Shown here one piece after another: positions 27,368 to 36,900 of a DNA stretch of 64,000 bases. Each line of letters opens with the position of its first letter. The first letter of the stretch is position 1. The stretch comes from Chryseobacterium sp. SSA4.19. Lineage in GTDB: Bacteria > Bacteroidota > Bacteroidia > Flavobacteriales > Weeksellaceae. Where the stretch lies: the NCBI RefSeq assembly GCF_022601875.1, contig NZ_JAKVIP010000007.1, positions 104,157-168,156 of the forward strand. The letters are read 5' to 3'. A model generated the notes under the pieces. It was not told where the DNA came from. It saw only the letters and a list, made by a program, of their open reading frames with translations, and did not search any database. The position numbers and the translations under genes were made by a program.

Positions 27368-27386
27368 GGAATTAACTTTTATTTAT

Positions 27387-28526
27387 ATGAATACAGAGAC
27401 TATTGACAACATTAAAATGATAGCTGAAACAGCAAGGGAATTTGCTGAGAAGAATATCAGGCCTAATATTATGGAGTGGGATGAAAGTCAGACTTTTCCT
27501 AAAGATTTATTCCATGAATTAGGAGAAATGGGTTTCATGGGAATCGTTATCCCTGAACAATATGGAGGTTCTGGTCTTGGTTATCATGAATATGTTACGA
27601 TCCTGGATGAAATTTCTCAGGTAGATCCGTCCATCGGGCTTTCTGTAGCGGCACATAACTCACTTTGCACCAACCATATTTATGAATTCGGAAATGAAGA
27701 GCAGAGACACAAATGGCTTCCCCAGCTGGCTTCCGGAAAGGTAATCGGGGCATGGGGGCTTACTGAGCACAATACAGGGTCAGATTCAGGAGGGATGTCT
27801 ACTACTGCTGTAAAAGATGGTGACGAGTGGGTCATCAATGGTGCGAAGAATTTTATTACCCACGCTATTTCCGGAGATATTGCCGTGGTAATGACGAGAA
27901 CGGGTGATATAGGAGCAAAAAATAATTCAACGGCTTTTGTCCTTGAAAAAGGAATGCCTGGTTTTTCTTCTGGTAAGAAAGAAAATAAACTAGGGATGAG
28001 AGCTTCTGAAACGGCGGAACTTATTTTTGACAACGTACGAGTTCCGGATTCTTACCGGTTGGGAGAAGTTGGGGAAGGTTTCAAACAGGCCATGAAAATT
28101 CTTGACGGCGGAAGAATATCTATTGCAGCTTTAAGCTTAGGAACTGCCAGAGGCGCCTACAAAGCCGCTTTGAAATATGCGAAAGAAAGACACCAGTTCG
28201 GAAAATCTATTTCAGAATTTCAGGCTGTGAACTTTATGCTTGCAGATATGGCTACAGAAATTGATGCTTCCGAATTGCTGATCCAGAGAGCAGCAACATT
28301 GAAGAATGCAAAGCAGAAAATGACAAAAGAAGGTGCTATGGCTAAGTTATATGCTTCAGAGGCTTGTGTAAGAATTTCCAATAATGCCGTTCAGATTTTC
28401 GGAGGGTATGGATATACTAAAGATTTCCCGGCAGAGAAATTTTACAGAGATTCTAAGTTGTGCACCATCGGTGAAGGTACTTCTGAAATCCAGAGATTGG
28501 TGATCGGAAGAGATATCACGAAATAA
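27387..28526 (+). CDS. Acyl-CoA dehydrogenase
   Basis: This 379-aa FAD flavoenzyme introduces a 2,3-double bond into acyl-CoA in beta-oxidation or branched amino-acid breakdown. The start is ATG 27387, just after a mapped promoter. The ACAD signatures GAWGLTEHNTGSDSGG and QIFGGYGYTKDFPAEKFYRD are intact. The catalytic Glu in the usual short-chain ACAD position follows in LCTIGEGTSEIQ. Flavin-contacting TRTGDIGAKNNSTAF is also present. Substrate length is not determinable, though the sequence resembles the short-chain/butyryl branch. It is a single gene ended by the hairpin at 28563. Confidence 0.94.
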   Translation: MNTETIDNIKMIAETAREFAEKNIRPNIMEWDESQTFPKDLFHELGEMGFMGIVIPEQYGGSGLGYHEYVTILDEISQVDPSIGLSVAAHNSLCTNHIYEFGNEEQRHKWLPQLASGKVIGAWGLTEHNTGSDSGGMSTTAVKDGDEWVINGAKNFITHAISGDIAVVMTRTGDIGAKNNSTAFVLEKGMPGFSSGKKENKLGMRASETAELIFDNVRVPDSYRLGEVGEGFKQAMKILDGGRISIAALSLGTARGAYKAALKYAKERHQFGKSISEFQAVNFMLADMATEIDASELLIQRAATLKNAKQKMTKEGAMAKLYASEACVRISNNAVQIFGGYGYTKDFPAEKFYRDSKLCTIGEGTSEIQRLVIGRDITK

Positions 28527-28562
28527 TATCTTATAAAATTAGACTTATATCATCAATAAGTG

Positions 28563-28591
28563 AATAGCATCCGTGAGTTACGGGTGCTATT
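28563..28591 (+). terminator. Rho-independent terminator of the acyl-CoA dehydrogenase gene
   Basis: The arms AATAGCATCCGT and ACGGGTGCTATT pair with one wobble around a GAGTT loop and are followed by TTCTTTTTG. Confidence 0.88.
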
Positions 28592-28739
28592 TTCTTTTTG
28601 TGAGAAAATATACCGGAAACAATAAGCAATGACGAGCATAGCGTTTTATTTAAAATCTCTAAAAATTTCTTAAATAATTTTGTTTTTGATAAATAAAATT
28701 TTATTAGATTTGATAATTCACAATCAAAAGAGATTTTAT

Positions 28740-31670
28740 ATGAAAAAACAATTATCACTGATCGGGCTGCTTTTTTTATCCGGCATTTCTTTCGCACAGA
28801 CGGACCGTCTCTGGTCTGCAGATTCTAAAAAAACATCTTCAGATATCTTTGAAAATAAAAAAAACATCACCAATCCTAAGATTTACAGGCTTGATTTTAA
28901 CGGCTTGAAAGCGGTTCTTTCAAAAGCACGTAAAAGACTGGCATCAGGTGATAAGTCAGAAATTATCATTTCTTTTCCGAATGCTGAAGGAAATATGGAA
29001 AACTTTAAGGTGAAAGAAAATTCAAATTTTGATCCTCAGCTGGCTATAAAATATCCTGACATCAAATCATATATTGGAGAAGGTTTCGGAGACTCGAACT
29101 CCACTGTCTATTTCAGTATTTCTCCTCTGGGATTGTCTTCAATGGAAATTTACGGTGATAAATCAGCGGTTTTCATTGAGCCTTATTCAAAAGATCTTTC
29201 CACGTATGTAGTCTATAAGAAATCAGATAAAAAAGATGATTTAAGCACTTTCGAATGTACGGTGATCGATGTGGCTCAGAAAGGAGTTTCCAATACCGGC
29301 AATCTTGCTGCAAGGCCGAATGCGGATGATGCAAAATTAAGAACGTTCAGGCTGGCTTTATCATGTACTGGAGAATATACTTCCTATTTCGGAGGGACAA
29401 AAGTAAATGCTTTGGCGGCCATGAACAACACCATGACCCGTGTTAACGGTGTTTTTGAAAAAGATTTTGCCGCAAGAATGGTTCTTATTTCTAATAATGA
29501 TGCCGTTATTTATACCAATGCTTCCACTGACCCTTATTCTGCCGCTTCAGGAATGAGCAGCTGGAATTCACAGTTACAGTCTACACTAACATCGGTAATC
29601 GGAGAAGCCAACTATGACATCGGTCATTTATTCGGTGCTTCCGGAGGCGGTGGAAACGCAGGATGCATCGGATGTGTCTGTACCAACGGTTCTAAAGGAA
29701 GCGGCTATACTTCTCCAGCAGATGCTATTCCTTCAGGAGATAATTTTGATATTGATTATGTCGCTCATGAAATGGGGCATCAGTTCGGAGGCAACCATAC
29801 ATTTTCAAATACAAATGAAGGATCAGGGGTTAATATGGAACCAGGATCAGGATCCACGATTATGGGATACGCAGGAATCACAAGCCAGGATGTCCAGCCC
29901 CATTCCGATGCTTTCTTCCATGCGATCAGTATCCAGCAGATTACAAATAATATTAAATCTAAAACCTGCCCGGTAAGCACAAGCACTGGGAATTCAATTC
30001 CAACTGCAAATGCAGGTTCAGACTATACCATCCCTAAAGGAACGCCTTTTATGTTGACCGGCACCGGAACGGATGCCAATGGTGATTCATTAACTTATAT
30101 CTGGGAACAGTTAGATAACGCTTCATCTTCGCAAACTGGGGCAAGTTCGGCGGCAAGTGCAACCAAAGCGTCAGGACCTACTTTCAGATCCTGGACACCA
30201 ACCGCTTCCCCGGTACGATATTTCCCGAGAATGGCTTCCGTTTTAGCAGGTGCAACAACTACTGCCGGTTCTGAAATCACTGTGGAAGCATTATCCAGTG
30301 TGGCAAGAACTTATAACTTCAGATTTACCGTACGGGACAACAGAGCCGGAGGATCAGGAAATAATTCCGACGATGCCGTAATTACCGTAAATGGAACTGC
30401 AGGGCCTTTCAGTGTAAGCTCTCAGAATTCAGCGACCACCTATTCCGGAGGAACATCCCAGACGGTAACCTGGAATGTAGCAGGAACAACATCCAATGGT
30501 GTTAATACGGCCAATGTTGATATTCTATGGTCAACCGATGCGGGAAATACCTGGACTACTCTATTGGCAGGAACTCCGAATGACGGATCACAGGCAGTCA
30601 CCATTCCGAATGTTTCGACCAGCACAGGAAGAATCATGGTAAAAGGCTCCAATCATATCTTCTTTGATGTCAATAATGCCAACATTACAGTAAATGCAGG
30701 TTCTGGTTCTGTAGATGTTACAGCGCCTACTGCACCTACCCTTTCGGCTTCAGGAACAACTTCTACAAGTACCAATCTTTCATGGTCGGGTGCTACAGAT
30801 GCCGTGGGAGTTACAGGGTATGATGTGTATCAGGGATCATCATTAATAGGATCTACTGCTTCTACAACGTATATGGTAACAAGTTTAAGCCCGTCAACAA
30901 CTTATAGTTTCACGGTAAGAGCTAAAGATGCGGCTGGAAATGTTTCTGCTTCAAGCAATACAGCAACGGTAACCACTTCTGCGGGAAGCACTGTTTCTTA
31001 CTGTTCAGCATCAGCAACCAATACAGGAGACGAAAGAATCGGTAATGTGAAATTCGGAACCATTAATAATACCTCCACCGGAACATCAGGGTATGAAAAC
31101 TTTACTTCTGTTTCTACAAATGTAATCCGGGGAAGTGCATACACTATTTCCGTAACTCCGGTATGGACATCAACCGTTTATAGCGAAGCGTATGCTGTTT
31201 ATATCGATTACAACGGAGATGGAGATTTTACAGACAGCGGAGAGTTGGCATGGTCAAAAACAGGATCCACGACAAATCCTGTTAGCGGATCTATTACAAT
31301 CCCTTCCACGGCAACGGTCGGATCTACCAGAATGAGGGTGATGATGCAGTATAATTCAGTACCGTCTTCATCATGCGGTTCCTATACTTACGGGCAGGTT
31401 GAAGATTATACTTTAAACATTGTTTCCTCGGGAAGAGGAGAACTTACCGTTCAGAACACATTAACGGATATTAAATTATATCCGAATCCTGCAAAAGATA
31501 TTTTATATATTTCAAATACGACGAATGAAGATTATAAAATCTTCGAAATGGGTGGAAAACTAATTAACTCAGGAAAACTCGAAAGAGGCTCTGTTAATGT
31601 AAGCAATCTTGTTAAAGGAGCTTATATGATACAGATTGGAGACATCTCCAGGAGATTTATCAAAAACTAA
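28740..31670 (+). CDS. T9SS-exported reprolysin-like zinc metalloprotease
   Basis: ATG 28740 gives a clean signal peptide (KKQLSLIGLLFLSGISFAQ) and 976 aa; the frame extends 60 bp further up without a signal. After a propeptide-like region, the M12B/reprolysin-like domain has the zinc site HEMGHQFGGNH (His343, Glu344, His347, His353). A PKD-like Ig domain (NAGSDYTIPKGTPFMLTGTG), an FN3 domain (TAPTLSASGTTSTSTNLSWS), a GEVED domain (YAVYIDYNGDGDFTDSGELA) and a T9SS type A sorting domain (IKLYPNPAKDILYI) follow. It is an extracellular protease, with cell-surface or substrate-binding roles likely for the accessory domains. Confidence 0.93.
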   Translation: MKKQLSLIGLLFLSGISFAQTDRLWSADSKKTSSDIFENKKNITNPKIYRLDFNGLKAVLSKARKRLASGDKSEIIISFPNAEGNMENFKVKENSNFDPQLAIKYPDIKSYIGEGFGDSNSTVYFSISPLGLSSMEIYGDKSAVFIEPYSKDLSTYVVYKKSDKKDDLSTFECTVIDVAQKGVSNTGNLAARPNADDAKLRTFRLALSCTGEYTSYFGGTKVNALAAMNNTMTRVNGVFEKDFAARMVLISNNDAVIYTNASTDPYSAASGMSSWNSQLQSTLTSVIGEANYDIGHLFGASGGGGNAGCIGCVCTNGSKGSGYTSPADAIPSGDNFDIDYVAHEMGHQFGGNHTFSNTNEGSGVNMEPGSGSTIMGYAGITSQDVQPHSDAFFHAISIQQITNNIKSKTCPVSTSTGNSIPTANAGSDYTIPKGTPFMLTGTGTDANGDSLTYIWEQLDNASSSQTGASSAASATKASGPTFRSWTPTASPVRYFPRMASVLAGATTTAGSEITVEALSSVARTYNFRFTVRDNRAGGSGNNSDDAVITVNGTAGPFSVSSQNSATTYSGGTSQTVTWNVAGTTSNGVNTANVDILWSTDAGNTWTTLLAGTPNDGSQAVTIPNVSTSTGRIMVKGSNHIFFDVNNANITVNAGSGSVDVTAPTAPTLSASGTTSTSTNLSWSGATDAVGVTGYDVYQGSSLIGSTASTTYMVTSLSPSTTYSFTVRAKDAAGNVSASSNTATVTTSAGSTVSYCSASATNTGDERIGNVKFGTINNTSTGTSGYENFTSVSTNVIRGSAYTISVTPVWTSTVYSEAYAVYIDYNGDGDFTDSGELAWSKTGSTTNPVSGSITIPSTATVGSTRMRVMMQYNSVPSSSCGSYTYGQVEDYTLNIVSSGRGELTVQNTLTDIKLYPNPAKDILYISNTTNEDYKIFEMGGKLINSGKLERGSVNVSNLVKGAYMIQIGDISRRFIKN

Positions 31671-31699
31671 TTAACCGACTCAAAGCAAACTTTGAGAAA

Positions 31700-31723
31700 A
31701 GGCTGTCCGGAAACGGGCAGTCT
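31700..31723 (+). terminator. Rho-independent terminator of the metalloprotease gene
   Basis: The arms AGGCTGTCCG and CGGGCAGTCT pair around a GAAA loop, followed by TTTTTTT. Confidence 0.9.
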
Positions 31724-31794
31724 TTTTTTATGAATAATAAGTATTAGATGATCATCAATATTTTTTCATGGTCATCATTATCATTTATCTTTTT

Positions 31795-31802
31795 TATATT
31801 TG
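31795..31802 (+). promoter_or_regulatory. -7 box upstream of the MazG-like gene
   Basis: TATATTTG matches TAnnTTTG and lies 19 nt before the ATG at 31822. It probably drives the whole 31822-33648 run. Confidence 0.6.
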
Positions 31803-31821
31803 CCTTAAATAAAAATATTTC

Positions 31822-32289
31822 ATGGATAAAATTGACAGTCTGAACCAGGTAGCAGAATTCCACACCACATTTAAAGCCCCTATTTTAGAAACTCCCCAGA
31901 TTCCTTCCCTGGAAAGATGCAGTCTTAGAATCGAACTTTTACAGGAAGAATTAAATGAGCTGAAACAGGCTATCGAAGATCAGAATATCGTAGAAATTGC
32001 TGATGCTCTATGTGACCTTCAATATGTTTTAAGCGGTGCCGTACTGGAATTCGGGCTTGGCAGTAAATTTGTAGAATTGTTCAATGAAGTTCAGCGATCC
32101 AACATGTCTAAGGCTTGTGACAATGAAGAACAGGCACAGGAAACGGTTGAATTTTATAAAGCGAAAGAAGTAGATTCTTTTTACGAAAAATCGGGCGAAA
32201 AATATAATGTGTACAGAAAAGCAGATCATAAAGTATTAAAAAACAAATACTATTCTCCTGCTGATTTAAAGACGATTATCGAAAAATAA
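31822..32289 (+). CDS. MazG-like nucleoside triphosphate pyrophosphohydrolase
   Basis: This 155-aa all-alpha NTP-PPase superfamily protein has the metal-binding motif ELLQEELNELKQAIEDQ followed by EIADALCDLQYVLSGAVLEF. That is the ExxE...ExxD pattern of MazG/dUTPase/PRA-PH enzymes. It probably hydrolyses non-canonical or excess (d)NTPs to NMP and PPi as house-cleaning. The size and spacing resemble the COG4696 group. It is the first gene of a plus-strand run with the next gene starting 1 bp later. Confidence 0.85.
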   Translation: MDKIDSLNQVAEFHTTFKAPILETPQIPSLERCSLRIELLQEELNELKQAIEDQNIVEIADALCDLQYVLSGAVLEFGLGSKFVELFNEVQRSNMSKACDNEEQAQETVEFYKAKEVDSFYEKSGEKYNVYRKADHKVLKNKYYSPADLKTIIEK

Positions 32290-32290
32290 T

Positions 32291-32833
32291 ATGAAAAAAA
32301 TGATCACAAATATTGCTGTTGTTTCTTGTCTTGCTTTTACAGTCAGTCAGGTAAATGCTCAGGTAGCAGCATCAATAAACCAGGAAGTGGAAATTGCAGG
32401 TGACGGGAAAATGCTTATTGGAAATCAGGTAAAGGACCAGTTTTTAAAGGCTCCGTATGCGGATTGGTATGTAAAGGAGCATGATGAATATACCATGGAT
32501 CAAAAAGCTCTTAATGAGCTTAAAAAATACAATATTGATTCTTATACGATTACCCTGTTTATGGGAACATGGTGTGAAGACAGCCATAGGGATGTTCCAC
32601 GTCTAATGAGAATTTTGGAGGAAATCAATTATCCTGCAGTGAAACTCATTATCATTGCAGTGAACCGTAAAAAAGAATCTCCTTCCGGACAGGAAAAGCA
32701 TTATAAAATTGAAAAGGTTCCAACTATTATCCTTGAAAAAGACGGTAAAGAGACAGGCCGAATCGTTGAAATGCCTACGACAGGATATATTGAAAGGGAT
32801 CTGGTCGAGATTCTCAAAAAATATAATAAATAA
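32291..32833 (+). CDS. Periplasmic thioredoxin-family protein
   Basis: This 180-aa protein has signal peptide 1-24 (ending VNAQ). The thioredoxin fold follows, with the motif FMGTWCEDSHRDVPR in place of WCGPC. Only one cysteine is present in the active-site loop, so it is not a classical dithiol oxidoreductase. The cis-proline strand is KVPTIIL. This 'WCEDS' thioredoxin-like type is frequent in Flavobacteriia, role unknown. It begins 1 bp after the MazG-like gene and is probably cotranscribed. Confidence 0.82.
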   Translation: MKKMITNIAVVSCLAFTVSQVNAQVAASINQEVEIAGDGKMLIGNQVKDQFLKAPYADWYVKEHDEYTMDQKALNELKKYNIDSYTITLFMGTWCEDSHRDVPRLMRILEEINYPAVKLIIIAVNRKKESPSGQEKHYKIEKVPTIILEKDGKETGRIVEMPTTGYIERDLVEILKKYNK

Positions 32834-32846
32834 TAAATTATAAAGT

Positions 32847-33452
32847 TTGAAAAACAGTAGGGTCATACTTCCTTTTCTGGCAGGGATTATTTTAGCAGCT
32901 ATTCTCTTTTTCAGTTTCAGATCATGTTTTGAAATCAGTAAAAAGACAGAGAGTTCAGATTATTATATTCTGACCAATCAGATTTTGAAAATGAATAAAA
33001 TGGTTGTGATGGAACAGAATACTTCGTCCATGCAGAAAACCAAAATGGGCTATGAGCTTTTCGGTAAGGAAATGACGAGCAACAGCATCATTACTTATAC
33101 GAAGACCAATGCACAGGTATCTTATGATCTTAATAAAATGAAGATCAAAGTAGATTCAATTAATAAAAAATTAATCATTACCGAATTGCCAGATGCAGAA
33201 GTCCGGATCACACCGAATGTTGAAATTCAGGCGTTGGATGATTCTTTTTTCAACAGGATTTCTGAAAAAGACATTAAAAACGTCACTGCTAAAGCAAAGC
33301 AGACAGCGTACAAATCAATTGATCAGAATAAACTAAGAACCGAAGGCAGAAAACAACTGATGGAAAATCTCAATACGATTTTTGTTTTGGCAAAGGCTTT
33401 GAATTATAGTATAGAAGACCAGACAGGTACGCTGGGGATACTAAAGTTATAA
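32847..33452 (+). CDS. DUF4230 domain-containing protein
   Basis: This 201-aa protein starts with TTG (32847-32849), since no in-frame ATG precedes the hydrophobic anchor. A single N-terminal membrane helix (VILPFLAGIILAAILFFSF) is followed by an extracytoplasmic domain. The hydrophobic beta-pattern of that domain (ITYTKTNAQVSYDLNKMKIK) and C-terminal helix are as in DUF4230 proteins. Function unknown. It is in the same run as the thioredoxin-like gene. Confidence 0.72.
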   Translation: MKNSRVILPFLAGIILAAILFFSFRSCFEISKKTESSDYYILTNQILKMNKMVVMEQNTSSMQKTKMGYELFGKEMTSNSIITYTKTNAQVSYDLNKMKIKVDSINKKLIITELPDAEVRITPNVEIQALDDSFFNRISEKDIKNVTAKAKQTAYKSIDQNKLRTEGRKQLMENLNTIFVLAKALNYSIEDQTGTLGILKL

Positions 33453-33462
33453 AACCAAAGTT

Positions 33463-33648
33463 ATGAGCGAAAAAGAAAGCAGTAAAAAGCAGGAATCTGC
33501 CAACTCGGCGGAAACCAAAAAAGAAAACCAGGATTTTCGGGGTATTCCTGCCGCATCGGAAAAAACAAACCCGCCGGATATTGATAAAGAAGATGTTAAG
33601 AAATCTTCAGAAAACCATAAATCAGGAAAAACAGACAATACTAAGTGA
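33463..33648 (+). CDS. Short, highly charged hypothetical protein
   Basis: This 61-aa protein is almost entirely Lys, Glu, Ser, Asp and Asn with no hydrophobic core, so it is probably disordered. It starts 10 bp after the DUF4230 gene. Its TGA stop (33646-33648) sits inside the loop of the operon's terminator, an unusual arrangement. It could be a translated but non-conserved frame; position and terminator are the only support. Confidence 0.5.
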   Translation: MSEKESSKKQESANSAETKKENQDFRGIPAASEKTNPPDIDKEDVKKSSENHKSGKTDNTK

Positions 33649-33660
33649 AAACTTAGTATT
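33637..33660 (+). terminator. Rho-independent terminator overlapping a stop codon
   Basis: A perfect 9-bp stem AATACTAAG/CTTAGTATT with loop TGAAAA is followed by eight Ts. The TGA stop of the upstream frame is the first three bases of the loop. Confidence 0.92.
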
Positions 33661-33898
33661 TTTTTTATTTTATCACTATAATGTTGTTTCTGGGTGTAGA
33701 GATTTGTGAGGTACACTTTATCTTATCTATTCAAATTGTGATTTTTTAAGATAAGCAACTACAGCAGACTTCTTCAATTTAAGCAGTTATTATAAAAATG
33801 CTGATTTGTTTTAACAATTTTAAAACGAATTCAACGAATTTTGAATGTAAATATTATTTCAAATAGGTGTTAAAATAGTGTTTTAAATAAAAAATGCG

Positions 33899-33906
33899 TA
33901 TTTTTG
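33899..33906 (+). promoter_or_regulatory. -7 box of the thrS promoter
   Basis: TATTTTTG fits TAnnTTTG and lies 24 nt before the thrS ATG. No -33 TTTG at the right distance. The preceding 33661-33898 stretch is AT-rich without a recognised gene. Confidence 0.55.
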
Positions 33907-33930
33907 CATCTTAAAATTTCTTAGTAAACA

Positions 33931-35850
33931 ATGATAAAAATTACACTTCCAGACAATAGTGTCAAAGAATTCGAGGCAGGAGTTACTCCGCTAGATGTGG
34001 CAAAATCTATCAGTGAGGGATTGGCTAGAAATACCATTTCCGCAATTGTTAATGACCAGCAGGTAGAAACCACCACACCTATAACCACGGATGCTACGGT
34101 ACAATTGCTTACCTGGAATGATGATCTTGGAAAGAAAGCGTTCTGGCATTCTTCTGCCCACCTTCTGGCGCAGGCTATCCTTGAGTTTTATCCAAATGCT
34201 AAGCTGACAATCGGGCCGGCTATCGAAAGCGGATTTTACTATGATGTAGATTTTGGAGACGAAAGCTTATCCGAAAAAGATTTTGAGAAAATTGAGAAAA
34301 AGGTATTGGAAAATGCCAAAAAAGGTTCAACATTCTCATTATACCCTGTTTCTAAAGAAGAAGCATTAAAGACGTATGCTGATAACCCTTATAAAGTAGA
34401 ACTGATTTCTAACCTGAACGATGGGGAAATCACTTTTGTAACACATGATAATTTCACAGACCTTTGTCGTGGAGGGCATATCCCGAATACCGGGATTGTA
34501 AAAGCGATTAAAATCTTAAATGCTGCAGGAGCCTACTGGAGAGGAAATGAAAACAATCCTCAGCTGACAAGAGTGTATGGGATTTCTTTTCCGAAACAGA
34601 AAGAATTAACGGAATATCTTGAAAGACTGGAAGAAGCAAAAAGAAGAGACCACAGAAAATTAGGTAAAGAACTTGGTATCTTTGCATTTTCAGAAAAAGT
34701 GGGTGCCGGTTTACCGCTTTGGTTGCCTAAAGGAACCGCTTTGAGAAGAAAACTTGAAAATTTCCTTTCTGCAGCTCAGAAAAAAGGAGGTTATGAATTC
34801 GTTATGAGTCCGCATATCGGTGCAAAGGATTTATACGTAACTTCAGGACACTGGGATAAGTACGGAGCAGACAGCTTTCAACCGATCAAAACTCCTAACG
34901 AGGGAGAAGAGTTTCTGCTGAAGCCGATGAACTGTCCGCACCACTGTGAAATCTACAAAACTTCACAATGGAGCTACAGGGATTTACCGAAGAGATATGC
35001 GGAATTTGGTACCGTTTACCGATATGAGCAAAGCGGCGAACTTCACGGACTTACCAGAGTTCGAGGATTTACCCAGGATGATGCTCACCTTTTTTGTACT
35101 CCCGACCAACTTTCCGATGAATTTGAAAAGGTAATTGATTTAACGCTGTATGTGTTTAAATCTTTAGGATTTGAAGATTTCGTAACTCAGGTTTCATTAA
35201 GAGACCCTGAGAATAAAGAAAAATATATCGGTTCTGATGAAAATTGGGAAAAAGCCGAGAACGCTATTATTAATGCCGCTAAGAAAAAAGACCTGACCAC
35301 AGTGGTTGAATATGGTGAAGCAGCATTTTACGGTCCGAAACTGGATTTCATGGTGAAAGATGCATTGGGCAGAAAATGGCAGTTGGGAACCATCCAGGTG
35401 GACTATAATTTGCCGGAAAGATTTGACCTTCACTATATCGGGAATGATAATGAAAAACACAGACCGGTAATGATTCACAGGGCACCGTTTGGTTCCATGG
35501 AGCGTTTTATTGCTATTCTTCTTGAAAATACGGCTGGAGATTTCCCGTTGTGGTTAAGCCCGGAACAGTTTATCCTTCTCCCGATCAGTGAAAAATACGT
35601 AGATTATGCTAAAAAAGTTTCAGAATTTTTAGAAAATCACGATATTAGCGGTCAGATTGATGAGAGGAATGAAAAGACAGGGAAAAAGATCCGTGATGCA
35701 GAATTAAACAAAATACCGTTTATGCTGGTTGTCGGTGAAAATGAGGAAAAAGATGGCACAATTTCTGTACGAAGACGGGGTGAAGGAGATTTGGGAGTGA
35801 TGAGTATGGAAGATTTCGTTTCTTATTTTAAGAAGGAATCATCAATATAA
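33931..35850 (+). CDS. thrS: Threonine-tRNA ligase
   Basis: This 639-aa class II synthetase charges tRNA-Thr. Domains in order are the N-terminal TGS domain (1-60), an editing domain with [11 protein letters not shown] and [10 protein letters not shown], the catalytic core with [16 protein letters not shown] (zinc and motif 2 region) and [17 protein letters not shown], and the C-terminal anticodon-binding domain from about 545. It heads the thrS-infC-rpmI-rplT cluster, conserved across bacteria. Confidence 0.98.
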   Translation: MIKITLPDNSVKEFEAGVTPLDVAKSISEGLARNTISAIVNDQQVETTTPITTDATVQLLTWNDDLGKKAFWHSSAHLLAQAILEFYPNAKLTIGPAIESGFYYDVDFGDESLSEKDFEKIEKKVLENAKKGSTFSLYPVSKEEALKTYADNPYKVELISNLNDGEITFVTHDNFTDLCRGGHIPNTGIVKAIKILNAAGAYWRGNENNPQLTRVYGISFPKQKELTEYLERLEEAKRRDHRKLGKELGIFAFSEKVGAGLPLWLPKGTALRRKLENFLSAAQKKGGYEFVMSPHIGAKDLYVTSGHWDKYGADSFQPIKTPNEGEEFLLKPMNCPHHCEIYKTSQWSYRDLPKRYAEFGTVYRYEQSGELHGLTRVRGFTQDDAHLFCTPDQLSDEFEKVIDLTLYVFKSLGFEDFVTQVSLRDPENKEKYIGSDENWEKAENAIINAAKKKDLTTVVEYGEAAFYGPKLDFMVKDALGRKWQLGTIQVDYNLPERFDLHYIGNDNEKHRPVMIHRAPFGSMERFIAILLENTAGDFPLWLSPEQFILLPISEKYVDYAKKVSEFLENHDISGQIDERNEKTGKKIRDAELNKIPFMLVVGENEEKDGTISVRRRGEGDLGVMSMEDFVSYFKKESSI

Positions 35851-35949
35851 AAGTTATTTAAAATTAAAAAAGATTTAAAGGATTTAAAATTTGCAACAGA
35901 CAAATTGATCTTTAAATAAAAGTAATATTAACCAATAAAATATAATACA

Positions 35950-36510
35950 ATAGCACAAAGATTTAACAACAGGGGCCCACAAAGACGTCCTGTACAGGAG
36001 GACTTACACTTGATCAACGATAAAATTCGCGTGAGAGAGCTTCGTTTGGTGGGCGATAACGTAGAGCCGGGAATTTATCCAATTGATAAAGCAAGACAGA
36101 TTGCTGCAGAACAGGAATTGGATTTAGTAGTGATTTCCGATAAGGCTGAACCGTTCATTGCAAGAATATTGGAATATAAAAAATTCTTATATGAGCAAAA
36201 GAAGAAACAGAAAGAGCTTAAGGCTAAGCAGATAAAAGTGGTCGTAAAAGAGATCCGTTTCGGACCTCAGACTGATGAGCACGATTATGAGTTCAAAAAA
36301 AAGCATGCTGAAAAGTTTCTTGAAGAAGGTTCAAAATTAAAGACTTACGTATTTTTTAAAGGACGTTCTATTATCTTTAAAGATCAGGGAGAAATTCTGC
36401 TTTTAAAACTGGCTCAGGAACTTGAGCACGTTGGGAAAGTAGACCAGCTTCCTAAACTTGAGGGAAAAAGGATGATTATGATGATGAGCCCTAAAAAACC
36501 AGCTAAATAA
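35950..36510 (+). CDS. infC: Translation initiation factor IF-3
   Basis: IF-3 binds the 30S subunit and proofreads the start codon. The frame from TTG 36010 begins inside the conserved [15 protein letters not shown] strand. Upstream of it 26 codons remain open to a TAA at 35929-35931, and they encode the usual basic leader [20 protein letters not shown]. No ATG, GTG or TTG exists in that stretch ahead of the conserved part, so an ATA start at 35950 (or 35935) is proposed, in line with the rare AUU-type infC start used for autoregulation in other bacteria. The core 166 aa is certain; the exact start is inference. Confidence 0.9.
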   Translation: MAQRFNNRGPQRRPVQEDLHLINDKIRVRELRLVGDNVEPGIYPIDKARQIAAEQELDLVVISDKAEPFIARILEYKKFLYEQKKKQKELKAKQIKVVVKEIRFGPQTDEHDYEFKKKHAEKFLEEGSKLKTYVFFKGRSIIFKDQGEILLLKLAQELEHVGKVDQLPKLEGKRMIMMMSPKKPAK

Positions 36511-36546
36511 GCAACTGCAGATCATTACGATCTGAAACATGATATC

Positions 36547-36575
36547 AATAGCCTCAAATTTATTTTGAGGCTATT
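36547..36575 (+). terminator. Rho-independent terminator after infC
   Basis: A perfect 12-bp stem AATAGCCTCAAA/TTTGAGGCTATT is followed by TTATTTTTA. It separates thrS-infC from rpmI-rplT, which has its own promoter. Confidence 0.92.
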
Positions 36576-36610
36576 TTATTTTTAATATTGCAGTCACAAT
36601 TATTACGAAT

Positions 36611-36778
36611 AGCTGTTAGGGATCTCAGTCTGTTATCTGACTATTAATAATCCTTTTAAAAATTACAGTTTCAGATATAAAAAGATTTTAAAGATTGTTT
36701 TTAAATATATAATTAAAGATTTAACAGAATTTCACATTGCCTAATGTGTAGCACTTTATCTGTTACAGACTGACAGCT
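36611..36778 (+). other. Long-range pairable segments upstream of rpmI
   Basis: AGCTGT (36611-36616) and CAGTCTGT (36626-36633) are together complementary to the continuous ACAGACTGACAGCT (36765-36778), leaving a 9-nt bulge TAGGGATCT. The bulge lies inside a 14-base sequence repeated in the rpmI leader. Otherwise this gap of about 390 bp has only a terminator and a promoter. Confidence 0.4.
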
Positions 36779-36862
36779 TTAATATTACCAATTCTTTTAT
36801 CTAAATATCACTTTTTTTTTGTAACTTTGCAGACTATTATTCCTGACTTGTTAGGGATCTCA
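36614..36862 (+). repeat. 14-bp direct repeat flanking the rpmI promoter
   Basis: TGTTAGGGATCTCA occurs identically at 36614-36627 and 36849-36862. The second copy is in the 5' leader of rpmI, 27 nt after the -7 box end. Given as the span between outer ends of the two copies. Confidence 0.75.
36822..36829 (+). promoter_or_regulatory. -7 box of the rpmI-rplT promoter
   Basis: TAACTTTG fits TAnnTTTG. It leaves a 5' leader of about 65 nt before rpmI that contains the repeat copy at 36849. Confidence 0.65.
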
Positions 36863-36900
36863 AACAGATATTGATAACAAAACAATAAAAAAGCAGAACA

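Noticed and set aside
27342..27386. Longer start for the acyl-CoA dehydrogenase
   Set aside because: It overlaps the promoter spacer and -7 box and precedes the predicted transcript start.
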